The notes under the pieces are model-generated. The model had not been told where the DNA came from, made no database searches, and saw nothing but the letters and a program-made list of their open reading frames with translations. Made by a program: the position numbers and the translations under genes. A stretch of DNA of 64,000 bases from Verrucomicrobium sp. BvORR106 (GTDB taxonomy: Bacteria; Verrucomicrobiota; Verrucomicrobiia; Verrucomicrobiales; Verrucomicrobiaceae): positions 22,064 to 86,063 of the forward strand of contig NZ_BATR01000027.1 in NCBI RefSeq assembly GCF_000739655.1, written 5' to 3'. Each line of letters begins with the position of its first letter. Position 1 is the first letter of the stretch. This document shows, piece by piece, positions 37,044-44,973 of this stretch.

Positions 37044-37892
37044 ATGAGATTTGACTTTTCCTTCTTGAGTTCGGGTCCCCGCACCATCCTGCTCATTCAC
37101 GGGCTTTGGACGACGCCCCGGGTCTGGAATCACTTCAAGACCTACTTTGAGGAGCGCGGGCATCCGGTACTGGCCCCGGCCTGGCCGGGAGCGGATGACG
37201 GGCTGGAGGAATTGCGTCGAGACCCCTCCGCCATGGCGGGCCTGGGGATCGAGGAAATCGCGGACCACTACGAATGCATCATCCGGGGGCTGGAACGTCC
37301 GCCTATTTTGATCGGGCACTGCGTAGGCGGGCTGGTGGTGCAGATGCTGCTCGATCGCGGACTGGGCTCGGCGGGCGTGTCCATCAGCGCCCCCGCTCCT
37401 CATGGGGTGAGCTGGCTCCCCTTCACCACGCTGAAGGCCGGGCTGCCTGCTCTGGGGAACCTCCGGAACTACCGTCGCACCGTGACGCTGACGTTTGAGC
37501 AGTTTCATCAAACCTTTGCCCATACGATGAACGAGGAAGACGCCTGGCTGGCCTATGAGGCCTATGCCGCGCCCGCGCCGGGGCGACCGCTTTTTCAGCT
37601 GGCGCTGAGCAGCTTCACGCTGAGGCCCGCGCACTTCGTGCGTCACCTCAATCGCGATCGCAGTCCGCTGTTGTTGCTCGCTGGCCGGGAGGACCAGCTG
37701 GTGCCTCCGGTGGTGAATGCCTTGAACTACAAGCTCTACCGCCGCTCCTCCGCCATCACGGACTACCGGGAGTTCCCGGGAAGATCGCATCTCATCATCG
37801 CCCAGCCCGGCTGGGAGGAGGTAGCGCTGTACGCGCTGAACTGGAGCGCCAAGCGCACCGTCTCTGCAGAGCTGGCCGCACGCCGGAACTGA
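37044..37892 (+). CDS. Alpha/beta hydrolase with a cysteine nucleophile elbow
   Basis: 282 residues, no signal peptide. 'TILLIHGLWTTPRVWNHF' is the oxyanion-hole HG motif. The nucleophile elbow reads G-H-Cys93-V-G-G (TGC codon), where lipase/esterase relatives have GHSxGG. The acid is probably Asp217 (GREDQLVP) and the base His249 (GRSHLI). A Cys nucleophile recalls dienelactone hydrolases, although the overall sequence is of the general esterase type. Substrate unknown. The small gene 37931 follows after ~38 bp. Confidence 0.85.
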   Translation: MRFDFSFLSSGPRTILLIHGLWTTPRVWNHFKTYFEERGHPVLAPAWPGADDGLEELRRDPSAMAGLGIEEIADHYECIIRGLERPPILIGHCVGGLVVQMLLDRGLGSAGVSISAPAPHGVSWLPFTTLKAGLPALGNLRNYRRTVTLTFEQFHQTFAHTMNEEDAWLAYEAYAAPAPGRPLFQLALSSFTLRPAHFVRHLNRDRSPLLLLAGREDQLVPPVVNALNYKLYRRSSAITDYREFPGRSHLIIAQPGWEEVALYALNWSAKRTVSAELAARRN

Positions 37893-37930
37893 CCGGCTTC
37901 ATCATCTCATCATTACACATCACACACCGT

Positions 37931-38176
37931 ATGGACACCTGGCTGACCTCTCTTGAAACTCCGACCCCTCAGGCGGGGTACGAACTCGCGATCCTGCTCT
38001 CCCGCATGGGCGTGAAATACACCCAGCCCTCCGCGGAGGTCCGCACGAAGTTGCGTGCGACCTATGCGGAGAATGCCGACAGCCTGACCGCAGCGTCCCA
38101 AGTCATCGCGATCAACTTCCAGACGGTCGCGGCCGCCAATCAGTATTGGATCCGCAACGCGAAGGCGCAGGAGTAG
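37931..38176 (+). CDS. Small hypothetical protein (81 aa)
   Basis: 81 residues, no signal or membrane segment, helical, ending 'QYWIRNAKAQE'. Codon use is like that of its neighbours and it follows the hydrolase at ~38 bp, so it is probably translated and maybe cotranscribed. No family recognised. Confidence 0.5.
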   Translation: MDTWLTSLETPTPQAGYELAILLSRMGVKYTQPSAEVRTKLRATYAENADSLTAASQVIAINFQTVAAANQYWIRNAKAQE

Positions 38177-38194
38177 GGGGGGAGGGACATTCCA

Positions 38195-38310
38195 CCGCTG
38201 CGCGGAGACACAAGACGAGAAGACTCAAGACGCAAGACTTGAGCTGGCGCACAGGAGCTCGTGGGTGGCGCGACTGACGAGCTAAAGCTCTGCACTACGC
38301 TGCTGTCGCC
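38195..38310. repeat. AAGAC-type arm plus GCGACTGA hairpin cassette
   Basis: 38195-38251 is an AAGAC-family copy. GCGACTGA (38270-38277) is then followed by the hairpin cassette CGAGCTAAAGCTC (38278-38290) and a CACTAC-GCTGCTGTCGCC tail. Remaining bases to 38490 contain nothing I can support. Confidence 0.7.
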
Positions 38311-38490
38311 CCCGTCCGATGCTCCGCACTCTTCACTTTTTACTCTCAACTTTTCACTTTTCCCATGCACCCTGCCCGCACTGACCGGCGTTAGTTCAGA
38401 TGTTCGGAACTAAGGAAGTCTTCGCGGCACGGTGCCGCTGGTGACCTCTGGTCCGGACTTCAGAATCTCATCTTCAACTCCTTCATCATC

Positions 38491-39237
38491 ATGAGCAAAC
38501 TCGCAGGTAAAGTCGCTGTCGTCACCGGTGCTTCCAAGGGAATTGGCGCTAGCATTGCCAAAGCACTGGCGGCCGCCGGCGCATCCGTAGTGGTCAACTA
38601 TGCCTCCAGCAAGGCTGGGGCCGAGACGGTGGTCAACGCGATCACCACAGCCGGGGGCAAGGCTGTGGCCGTAGGGGGCGATGTCTCCAAGGCTGCGGAG
38701 GCGGCCGGCATCATCGAGGCGGCGATTGAGCACTTCGGCCGCCTGGACATCCTGGTGAACAACTCCGGCGTGTACGAGTTCTCCCCTATCGAGGCCATCA
38801 CCGAGGAGCACTTCCACCGCCAGTTCAACATCAACGTCCTGGGTCTGCTGCTCACCACGCAGGCGGCGGTGAAACACCTCGGCGAAGGCGGCAGCATCAT
38901 CAACGTCGGCTCCGTGGTCGCCCGCATCACCCCTCCCGGCAGCGCCGTTTATACCGGTACCAAAGGGGCCGTTGACGCGATCACTGGCGTACTCTCCCGC
39001 GAGCTTGGGCCGAAGAAGATCCGAGTGAACTCCTTGAACCCTGGCATGATCGAAACCGAAGGCGCAACGAGCGCCGGATTCATCGGATCAGAGATGGCCA
39101 CCGCCATCGTGTCCCAGACGCCGCTGGGACGCATCGGCCAGCCAGATGACATTGCCGACATTGCCGTGTTCCTGGCCTCCGATGACTCCCGCTGGCTCAC
39201 CGGCGAGCAGCTCCTCGCGGGCGGCGGCCTGCGTTGA
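38491..39237 (+). CDS. Short-chain dehydrogenase/reductase (FabG-like)
   Basis: 248 residues, classical SDR: cofactor motif TGASKGIG (12-19), 'DILVNNSGVY' (NNSG in place of NNAG), catalytic Ser141, Tyr154 and Lys158 (YTGTK), and 'PLGRIGQPDDIADIAVFLASDDSRWLTGEQLLAGGG' at the end. The absence of an acidic residue after the second strand ('VVVNYASSKAG') favours NADP(H). Related enzymes act as 3-oxoacyl or glucose/sorbitol dehydrogenases; exact substrate unknown. Monocistronic. Confidence 0.92.
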   Translation: MSKLAGKVAVVTGASKGIGASIAKALAAAGASVVVNYASSKAGAETVVNAITTAGGKAVAVGGDVSKAAEAAGIIEAAIEHFGRLDILVNNSGVYEFSPIEAITEEHFHRQFNINVLGLLLTTQAAVKHLGEGGSIINVGSVVARITPPGSAVYTGTKGAVDAITGVLSRELGPKKIRVNSLNPGMIETEGATSAGFIGSEMATAIVSQTPLGRIGQPDDIADIAVFLASDDSRWLTGEQLLAGGGLR

Positions 39238-39347
39238 TCGTTGAGCTTTGGCGCTCCTGCCTGCTGCTGGCGGCAGGGGCGATAATTCCTTGAACTGAGG
39301 GGCTCATTTCTGATGCAAGGTTGTCCATTTTCTGGCTACGTTGCCGG

Positions 39348-39929
39348 GTGACCCCACCCCGTTCATGTTCATCACCTCCAGCTCATTCCTGTCCGCCGGT
39401 ATACTGGTTCTACGGCCGGTCGGGTGCGGGCAAGACCACGCTCCTCTGGGAAGTCGCAGCCCGGCTTGAGCAGACCGGGAGAAAGGTCTTCTGCCTGGAC
39501 GGCGATGAGCTGCGGCGCGGCCTCTGCCGGGACCTTGGCTTCACCGAAGCAGACCGCAATGAGAACCACCGCCGTGCAGCGGAAGTGGCCGCTCTGGCAG
39601 CGCAACAGGGGCTGACGGTGCTGGTGGCGACGATGGCGCCACGGGTGAACTATCGCGAAGCCGTGGCGCAGGTGCTGGGCCAGAGATTGCGCTGGTTCTA
39701 CGTGAATGCCGCTCTGGAGACTTGCACCCGGCGTGATCCGAAAGGCCAGTACCAGCGTCCCGCAGGAGCGGGGCATCCCCAGGACGTTCCCTTTGAGCCT
39801 CCCGTGGCAGAGCATCTCGATCTGACTCTGAATACTGAAGAAAACTCCATCGCCGAATGCGTGGCTCAAGTGCTGGAACAAATCGCCCGTGAAGAATCGG
39901 CAGCGGATCGCGTAGAAGTTTCTCCATGA
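39348..39929 (+). CDS. Adenylyl-sulfate (APS) kinase-like protein
   Basis: 193 residues from GTG 39348 (TTG 39321 gives a longer form; no ATG is available before the P-loop). Walker A is GRSGAGKTT (23-31), then '[34 protein letters not shown]', the APS-binding block of CysC. The usual 'FISPYRxDR' is replaced by '[10 protein letters not shown]', so specificity may have shifted. CysC phosphorylates APS to PAPS; no sulfurylase or reductase genes are nearby. Its TGA overlaps the next ATG (ATGA at 39926), implying translational coupling to an exported SGNH hydrolase. Confidence 0.85.
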   Translation: MTPPRSCSSPPAHSCPPVYWFYGRSGAGKTTLLWEVAARLEQTGRKVFCLDGDELRRGLCRDLGFTEADRNENHRRAAEVAALAAQQGLTVLVATMAPRVNYREAVAQVLGQRLRWFYVNAALETCTRRDPKGQYQRPAGAGHPQDVPFEPPVAEHLDLTLNTEENSIAECVAQVLEQIAREESAADRVEVSP

Positions 39930-40663
39930 ACTGCGCTTTCCTCACCCGTCGTCATCTACTGGTCGCCGCTGGCTCGATGCTCCTCACCGCCACCGGCATG
40001 ATGGCGGCGGATCCACCGCCTGCCAAAGAAACGGACAAACGTCTGCATGCCGACGGCAAGAGCTGGAAACTGAACAAGGCGGTGATCGAAGATACCAGCC
40101 GCCCGCGGGTGCTGCTGATCGGGGACTCCATCCTGGGCGGTTATATGAATGGTGTGATCAAGGCGCTGGATGGCAAGGCGTATGTGGATGCCTGGATGCA
40201 CCCGCACGCGCAGTCTGCCAACTTGAACAAGCTGCTGGGTGAGATGCTGGACAATGGCCCGTACGATGTGGTGCACTTCAACATGGGCCTGCATGGCTGG
40301 CAGGCGGGACGCATCAAAGAAGGCACCTTCGAACCGCTGACCAAGGCCTTTGTGGAAGTGATCCGGACCAAGCTGCCCAAGGCCAAGGTCATCTGGGCCA
40401 GCAGCACGCCGGTGACGGTGAAGGGCAAGCCCACCGAGCTGGATCCCGAGATCAACCCCGTCATCATCGAACACAACCGCATGGCGGCGAATGTGATGAA
40501 GGAGCTGAACGTGCCGGTGAATGACTTCTACTCCCTGCTGGTGGGCAAGCTCGAGTGGGCGCGCGGCGACCAGTTCCACTGGAAGCCGGAGGCCTATGCG
40601 GTGCTGGCGAAGACCTGCGCGGAGTCTGTGGAGCGAGAGCTGCCGGAGGCCATCAAGAAGTAG
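39926..40663 (+). CDS. Exported SGNH/GDSL-type hydrolase
   Basis: 245 residues. A Tat/Sec-like leader contains '[22 protein letters not shown]'. SGNH motifs: GDS at 66-68 (Ser68 nucleophile), 'FNMGLHGWQ' (block III Asn) and '[10 protein letters not shown]' (block V Asp/His). Such enzymes deacylate or deacetylate carbohydrates. Overlap of 4 bp with the APS-kinase-like gene suggests a joint function in modifying or demodifying a sulfated or acylated glycan; this is inference. Its 3' end overlaps the convergent oxidoreductase gene by 11 bp. Confidence 0.85.
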   Translation: MNCAFLTRRHLLVAAGSMLLTATGMMAADPPPAKETDKRLHADGKSWKLNKAVIEDTSRPRVLLIGDSILGGYMNGVIKALDGKAYVDAWMHPHAQSANLNKLLGEMLDNGPYDVVHFNMGLHGWQAGRIKEGTFEPLTKAFVEVIRTKLPKAKVIWASSTPVTVKGKPTELDPEINPVIIEHNRMAANVMKELNVPVNDFYSLLVGKLEWARGDQFHWKPEAYAVLAKTCAESVERELPEAIKK

Positions 40664-41765
40664 CCAGCTGCGTTGCGATGGCGGCCATGGCGACGGAGTC
40701 GCGGCCGTTGCGCTCGGTGATCTTCCTGACGTGGTTGCGATCACGCAGCCACGTCAGTTGATCGGCAAAGAGCGCCCGCAGCAGTTCACAATAGCGGCGC
40801 TGCTTGTCATCGCCCAGTGCGTGCTGCATCTCGATCTGCTGGTAGATGTCGAGTTCCTTGAACCTTCCGCGGGCAGTGCGGTCGCGACCGCCGAAGGTCT
40901 TGAGAACATCCAGTCGTGAACCTGGGAACAGCTCCATCAGGGTGCGAGTTTGAGCTTCATCCACGGCAGCCCGGATCCGCGCCCGCACTGGCACCCACTC
41001 CTCCAGCGTGAGCTCGCCGTGCTCAAAGAGCAGACGGAACTCCTGGCGGTCGAGCCGCGAAGGCTGGGTAAAGCCGTGATAAAAATTCACCAGTGGTCCG
41101 CTGGCATGGCGGACGGTGCATTGCACCTGCTCCTCAATGCCGGACCCGGGCCTTAGCACACGTTGCGCGGCCACCACCGTGCCCTCGCCCAGCCAGCCTT
41201 CGAAGAGGTCGAAGAAGTGCACCCCATGCTCGATGAAGATGCCGCCGCTCTTCTCGCGATCCCAGAACCAGTGGTCCACACCCAGTCCTTCGTCACTGGC
41301 GTAGTTTTCAAACCAGCCATGCAGGCAGGCCCCCAGGACACCGGAGGTCACCAGATCCCGGGTGGCCTCAAAGAGAGGGTTGTACCGTTGCATCAGGTTG
41401 GCGACGCAGAGGAGGTCCCGTTCCTGGGCCAGCGCCAGCAGATCATCCGCCTGCTCCAGGGTCATGGCCAGCGGCTTCTCACAGAGCACGTGCTTCCCAG
41501 CCAGGAGCGCCGCCCGAGCCTGGGGATAGTGCAGAAAGGGAGGCGTGGCGATGTAAACGAGGTCCACCTCCGGGCTCCCCAGCAGTGCGTCCACCTCCAC
41601 GAGATCCGGCACGCCAAAGCGTCGGGACATGGCGAGGGCCGCATCCCGGAGCGTGCCTGCGATGCCGACGAGCTTGACCCCCGGCACCTGGAGAAACTGC
41701 TGGAGGGCAAACAGGCCGAAGCCTCCCGTACCAATGGCGCCAATACCGAGCGAGTCCGTTTTCAT
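40653..41765 (-). CDS. Gfo/Idh/MocA-family oxidoreductase
   Basis: 370 residues. Rossmann motif [11 protein letters not shown] (7-17) near the start and the family's catalytic 'EKP' at Glu96-Lys97-Pro98 ('[13 protein letters not shown]'). The C-terminal alpha/beta domain has '[21 protein letters not shown]'. Acts on sugars or inositol-type substrates with NAD(P). No signal peptide, unlike many PVC relatives. Convergent with the SGNH gene. Confidence 0.92.
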   Translation of the reverse strand: MKTDSLGIGAIGTGGFGLFALQQFLQVPGVKLVGIAGTLRDAALAMSRRFGVPDLVEVDALLGSPEVDLVYIATPPFLHYPQARAALLAGKHVLCEKPLAMTLEQADDLLALAQERDLLCVANLMQRYNPLFEATRDLVTSGVLGACLHGWFENYASDEGLGVDHWFWDREKSGGIFIEHGVHFFDLFEGWLGEGTVVAAQRVLRPGSGIEEQVQCTVRHASGPLVNFYHGFTQPSRLDRQEFRLLFEHGELTLEEWVPVRARIRAAVDEAQTRTLMELFPGSRLDVLKTFGGRDRTARGRFKELDIYQQIEMQHALGDDKQRRYCELLRALFADQLTWLRDRNHVRKITERNGRDSVAMAAIATQLATS

Positions 41766-42055
41766 ATCAGGGGCGGAACCCCAACCCGAATCGCGGCATG
41801 AACACGGCCCTTACCGATAAAAAGTCCTGCGTACGCCTCCCTGGTGGGCCGGCCCTCTGGGCTCGGTGGAGAAACGGGTGGCGTTCCATAAGGCTCACCG
41901 TCGTCGGGTTTCAGAGAAGGGACAGCTAAATCGCTGGAAAGCGTGCCGGGCGTGTCCGGGCGTTCGTGCGATTTCTCCCGACCGCATGGTCTATTGTGGA
42001 GAGCGTTTCAGGATGATAGGCATGTATTTTGGCCATGAGGTGCCGCATTTTTTTC

Positions 42056-43642
42056 ATGAAATCCTGCTCCATTCCCACGCTGTCGGCCCTGGTGCTCGCA
42101 GCACTGACGATCTGCTCTTCTGCGGAGGTCACGCCCAATGCCCTCTTCTGCGACCACATGGTGCTGCAGCGGGAGCGTCCCCTGCCCGTCTGGGGCCAGG
42201 CCAGTGCGGGTGAAGCAGTGAGCGTGACCTTCGGCGGAGAGACGCAAAAGGTCGTCGCTGGCGCAGACGGGAAGTGGCAGGTGGTGCTGAAGCCCAAGCC
42301 GGTCTCTAAAAACGGACAGACGCTGGTGATTCAAGGAAAGAACACAATCACCGTCAAGGACGTGCTGGTGGGCGATGTGTGGCTGGGGACGGGACAGTCC
42401 AACATGGACTGGAACCTCAACGTGACCGACCGCAAGGATGAGATCCTGAAGATGCCGCCCGGCACCTTTGACCGGATCCGGCTCTTCAAGGTCGCTGAGA
42501 CCGGTGCGGATGCGCCGGTCACCAACGCCGCAGGCACCTGGACGCTGGCGAGCACGGAGGAGATCATGAAGTTCAGCGCCACGTTGTTCTACTTTGGCGA
42601 GGAGCTGCAGAAGCATCTGCCGGACGTTCCGCTGGGATTGATCCGGTCCTCCGTGGGTGCCACCAACCTGTACTCCTGGATCCCCAACGAAGTGCGCGAC
42701 AAAGATCCCTCCGCCGAGTATCTGCGCACCTGGTGGGGCAATGCCACTAAGACCTGGACGCCGGAGAAGCAGGCCCAGCGCGACAAGGAAACAACGGGCT
42801 ACTTTGCCAAGGTGGACGAGCTCAAGAAGGCGAAGAAACCGGTGCCGGCCACGCTGGCGAAGCCGGGCGAGCTCATCGGGCCACGCTGGTCCCGGCGTCC
42901 GTCTGCCTTGTACAACGGCATGATCGCTCCCTTGCAGCCCTTTGCCCTGCGCGGCCAGATCTGGTACCAGGGGGAATGGGATTCCAAGTGGGACTGGGTG
43001 ACGGTGTATCACGATCTCTTCGTGGCCTATGCGCGGGAGTATCGTGCGCGATGGGCGGCGGCGTCCGGGGAGAAGGCGCTGGGGCAGTATCCCATCTACC
43101 TGGTGCAACTGCCAGCCCGGGAGCCGGAGGACGGCCGCTACTGGCCCTATATGCGTGAGGTTCAGGAAAAACTGGCCTCTGATGTGCCGGACAGCGGCTT
43201 TGTGGTGACCTATGACACCAATGACCCCAAGGAACTGCACCCGAGAGAGAAGTCCCCGATCGGCCGCCGGCTGGCCTGGCTGGCGCTGGGGAAGACGTAT
43301 GGACAGAAGATCGCCTGGCGGGGGCCGAAGTACAAAGGGGTCAAGCCGGTGAACGGCGGGCTGGTGGTGGAGTTTGACCCCGGCGACGGGGAGCTGAAGA
43401 GCCGGGACGGCGAGGCCCTGCGCGGCTTTGAAGTGGCCGGGGATGATGGAAACTACCAGGCGGCGGTGGCGGAGATCAGGGGGAATGCGGTGCTGCTGAA
43501 GGCGGCGGGTGTGCCGAAGCCGAAGACGGTAAGGTATGCTTTTGTGCCTGCGCTGGAGAAGCCGAACTTTTTTAATACGGCGGGACTGCCGGCGGTTCCG
43601 TTTCGGACGGATGGCTTGCCGTTGCCGGGGAAGGGGAAGTAG
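42056..43642 (+). CDS. Secreted sialate O-acetylesterase (SASA family)
   Basis: 528 residues from the ATG at 42056, chosen because it opens a signal peptide (MKSCSIPTLSALVLAALTICSSA). An N-terminal beta domain ('ALFCDHMVLQRERPLPVWGQA') is followed by the SASA hydrolase domain: 'VLVGDVWLGTGQSNMDW' with Ser115 as nucleophile, 'LRGQIWYQGEWDS' (block III) and a C-terminal beta segment 'VVEFDPGDGELKSRDGEALRGFEVAGDDGNY'. Removes O-acetyl groups from sialic acids or other host/plant glycans. It is the full-length type, longer than the 416-residue SASA gene at 2964. Confidence 0.93.
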   Translation: MKSCSIPTLSALVLAALTICSSAEVTPNALFCDHMVLQRERPLPVWGQASAGEAVSVTFGGETQKVVAGADGKWQVVLKPKPVSKNGQTLVIQGKNTITVKDVLVGDVWLGTGQSNMDWNLNVTDRKDEILKMPPGTFDRIRLFKVAETGADAPVTNAAGTWTLASTEEIMKFSATLFYFGEELQKHLPDVPLGLIRSSVGATNLYSWIPNEVRDKDPSAEYLRTWWGNATKTWTPEKQAQRDKETTGYFAKVDELKKAKKPVPATLAKPGELIGPRWSRRPSALYNGMIAPLQPFALRGQIWYQGEWDSKWDWVTVYHDLFVAYAREYRARWAAASGEKALGQYPIYLVQLPAREPEDGRYWPYMREVQEKLASDVPDSGFVVTYDTNDPKELHPREKSPIGRRLAWLALGKTYGQKIAWRGPKYKGVKPVNGGLVVEFDPGDGELKSRDGEALRGFEVAGDDGNYQAAVAEIRGNAVLLKAAGVPKPKTVRYAFVPALEKPNFFNTAGLPAVPFRTDGLPLPGKGK

Positions 43643-43689
43643 GGGGGTGGTGAGGGTGTGATCAACCTGATATTCTTGCGGCATCGCGA

Positions 43690-43865
43690 CCGAGCGACCG
43701 ACGTGGGGGTGTTGATGGCGGTGGGGAAGAAGCGGACATAGTTGGCCTCCACACCTGATGATCTACTGCGGAGGCAACCCAAGGTTGACTCGCTTAGGGC
43801 TCGTCCAACCATTGGGCTGTGCTACAGATCCCATACTGGGATCAACTTCGGGCAGAGGCAGGCTG
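43690..43865. repeat. Structured interspersed repeat, copy 3 (family C)
   Basis: GGTGTTGATGGCGGTGGG tract, hairpin A at 43778-43816 (CCCAAGGTTG paired with CAACC-A-TTGGG, one bulged A) and hairpin B at 43827-43843 (identical to the other copies). Loop sequences match copy 2. A related fragment in reverse orientation (GCACTAGCTGAAGCGTCTGC) occurs at 63841-63860. Confidence 0.8.
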
Positions 43866-43925
43866 GATGGGGTGTGGTGGGCTCCGGCGGAGGGCGAAGG
43901 GTTCTAGCTCCTCACTAGGCGTAGC

Positions 43926-43957
43926 GAAAGCGGCGGTTCCCGCGCGCACTCCAAAGA
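43926..43957. repeat. Short GGCGGTTCCCGC repeat, copy 2
   Basis: GCGAAAGCGGCGGTTCCCGC followed by GCGCACTCC, matching 36378-36409. Confidence 0.6.
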
Positions 43958-44006
43958 TGCTTCGCATCCAGGTGTTGGAGGTCAGGCAGCTCCTAGGACA
44001 TAACAA

Positions 44007-44036
44007 AGCCTGCGACGCCCAAACGCATCGCAGGCT
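44007..44036 (-). terminator. Rho-independent terminator of the 44065 gene
   Basis: AGCCTGCGA / TCGCAGGCT form a stem whose minus-strand 3' side is followed by TTTGTTATG. It lies 28 bp beyond the minus-strand stop at 44065. Confidence 0.7.
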
Positions 44037-44064
44037 CCCGGCAAGACGGAGACCGTGGCAGGGT

Positions 44065-44814
44065 TTACTTCGTCTTGTAGGGCAGGCTCAGGTCTTTGGA
44101 GGCGACGGAGTACACTTCATACACGCCGAGCATGGGCTTGGCCATGCAGGAGGTGTTGACCTGCATGTAGCAGGTGACGGCATCGAACTTGAACTCGGTC
44201 TTGTTCCGCAGGTAGTAGGCGGGCACGATGGCGCGGATGGTGTTGCCCTTGGTGACCACGGGGTGGCCGGCGGCATCGAGGTACATGGGCATGCCGCAGT
44301 TGGTGGGGGGCAGGACCACGGTCTTGTCTTCTTTCTTGAACTCCTTCACGGAGAGTCCGCCGGGGACGCGGTCGTCCTTGGTCAGGAGGGCCCAGTGGGT
44401 GTGGTAGATGACCTTGTCGTCATCATAGCGGCCGTTGGCGTTTTCATCCCAGAGGGGTGTGTCATCAAAGTCCGGGTGAGAGGTGATGGCGAGGGCGACG
44501 ATGCCTTCAGCCTTGCCCATGCCGACATCCGATGCCTTCAGGGTGGTAGGAAATACATAGGCCAGCACCGGGGCGCCGTCGAGCTGACCGGCCTTCTTGG
44601 GCACGGTGTCTCCGGCGGGGCCTTCGAGATTCATGCTGAAGACCATGAGGTCCAGGTCCTTGAGGTGTTCCACGGTGGCGCCGGTGATCTTCAGGCTGGG
44701 GGACTTGGCCAGCTTGGGGTCGTTGTTGAGCTTCACATCGCAACCGAGGAGTCCCGGGGAGGTGAGCGTGAGGGCGGTGGCGGCGGTGAGCATGGCAGGC
44801 AGCAGGTTTTTCAT
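44065..44814 (-). CDS. Putative lipoprotein with an EF-hand-like loop, unknown function
   Basis: 249 residues from ATG 44814, which opens a signal sequence ending 'SPGLLGC', a good lipobox (Cys25). The mature part is beta-rich and contains 'DENANGRYDDDK', a Ca2+-binding-like loop, and several Cys ('TNCGMPMYLD', 'VTCYMQVNTSCMAKP') that may form disulfides. No family recognised. It is followed by its own terminator and appears monocistronic. Confidence 0.65.
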   Translation of the reverse strand: MKNLLPAMLTAATALTLTSPGLLGCDVKLNNDPKLAKSPSLKITGATVEHLKDLDLMVFSMNLEGPAGDTVPKKAGQLDGAPVLAYVFPTTLKASDVGMGKAEGIVALAITSHPDFDDTPLWDENANGRYDDDKVIYHTHWALLTKDDRVPGGLSVKEFKKEDKTVVLPPTNCGMPMYLDAAGHPVVTKGNTIRAIVPAYYLRNKTEFKFDAVTCYMQVNTSCMAKPMLGVYEVYSVASKDLSLPYKTK

Positions 44815-44973
44815 GGGTCGAGTGTTGTGAACCGAAGGTGTGAGAACGAGATCCCCTGGCATACCTGCCGGGGATCACCTCTTCCTTGGGAAGCCGCCTT
44901 CTGGCGTGACAACAATCGCCAAAAAAATCTGCGAGGCTTGTCTGGTTGACGGGTTGCCTGCCCGTCCGAGTGC

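Noticed and set aside
37044..38176. Hydrolase plus 81-aa gene as a toxin-antitoxin pair
   Set aside because: The hydrolase is a full alpha/beta enzyme and the small protein has no DNA-binding or antitoxin features.
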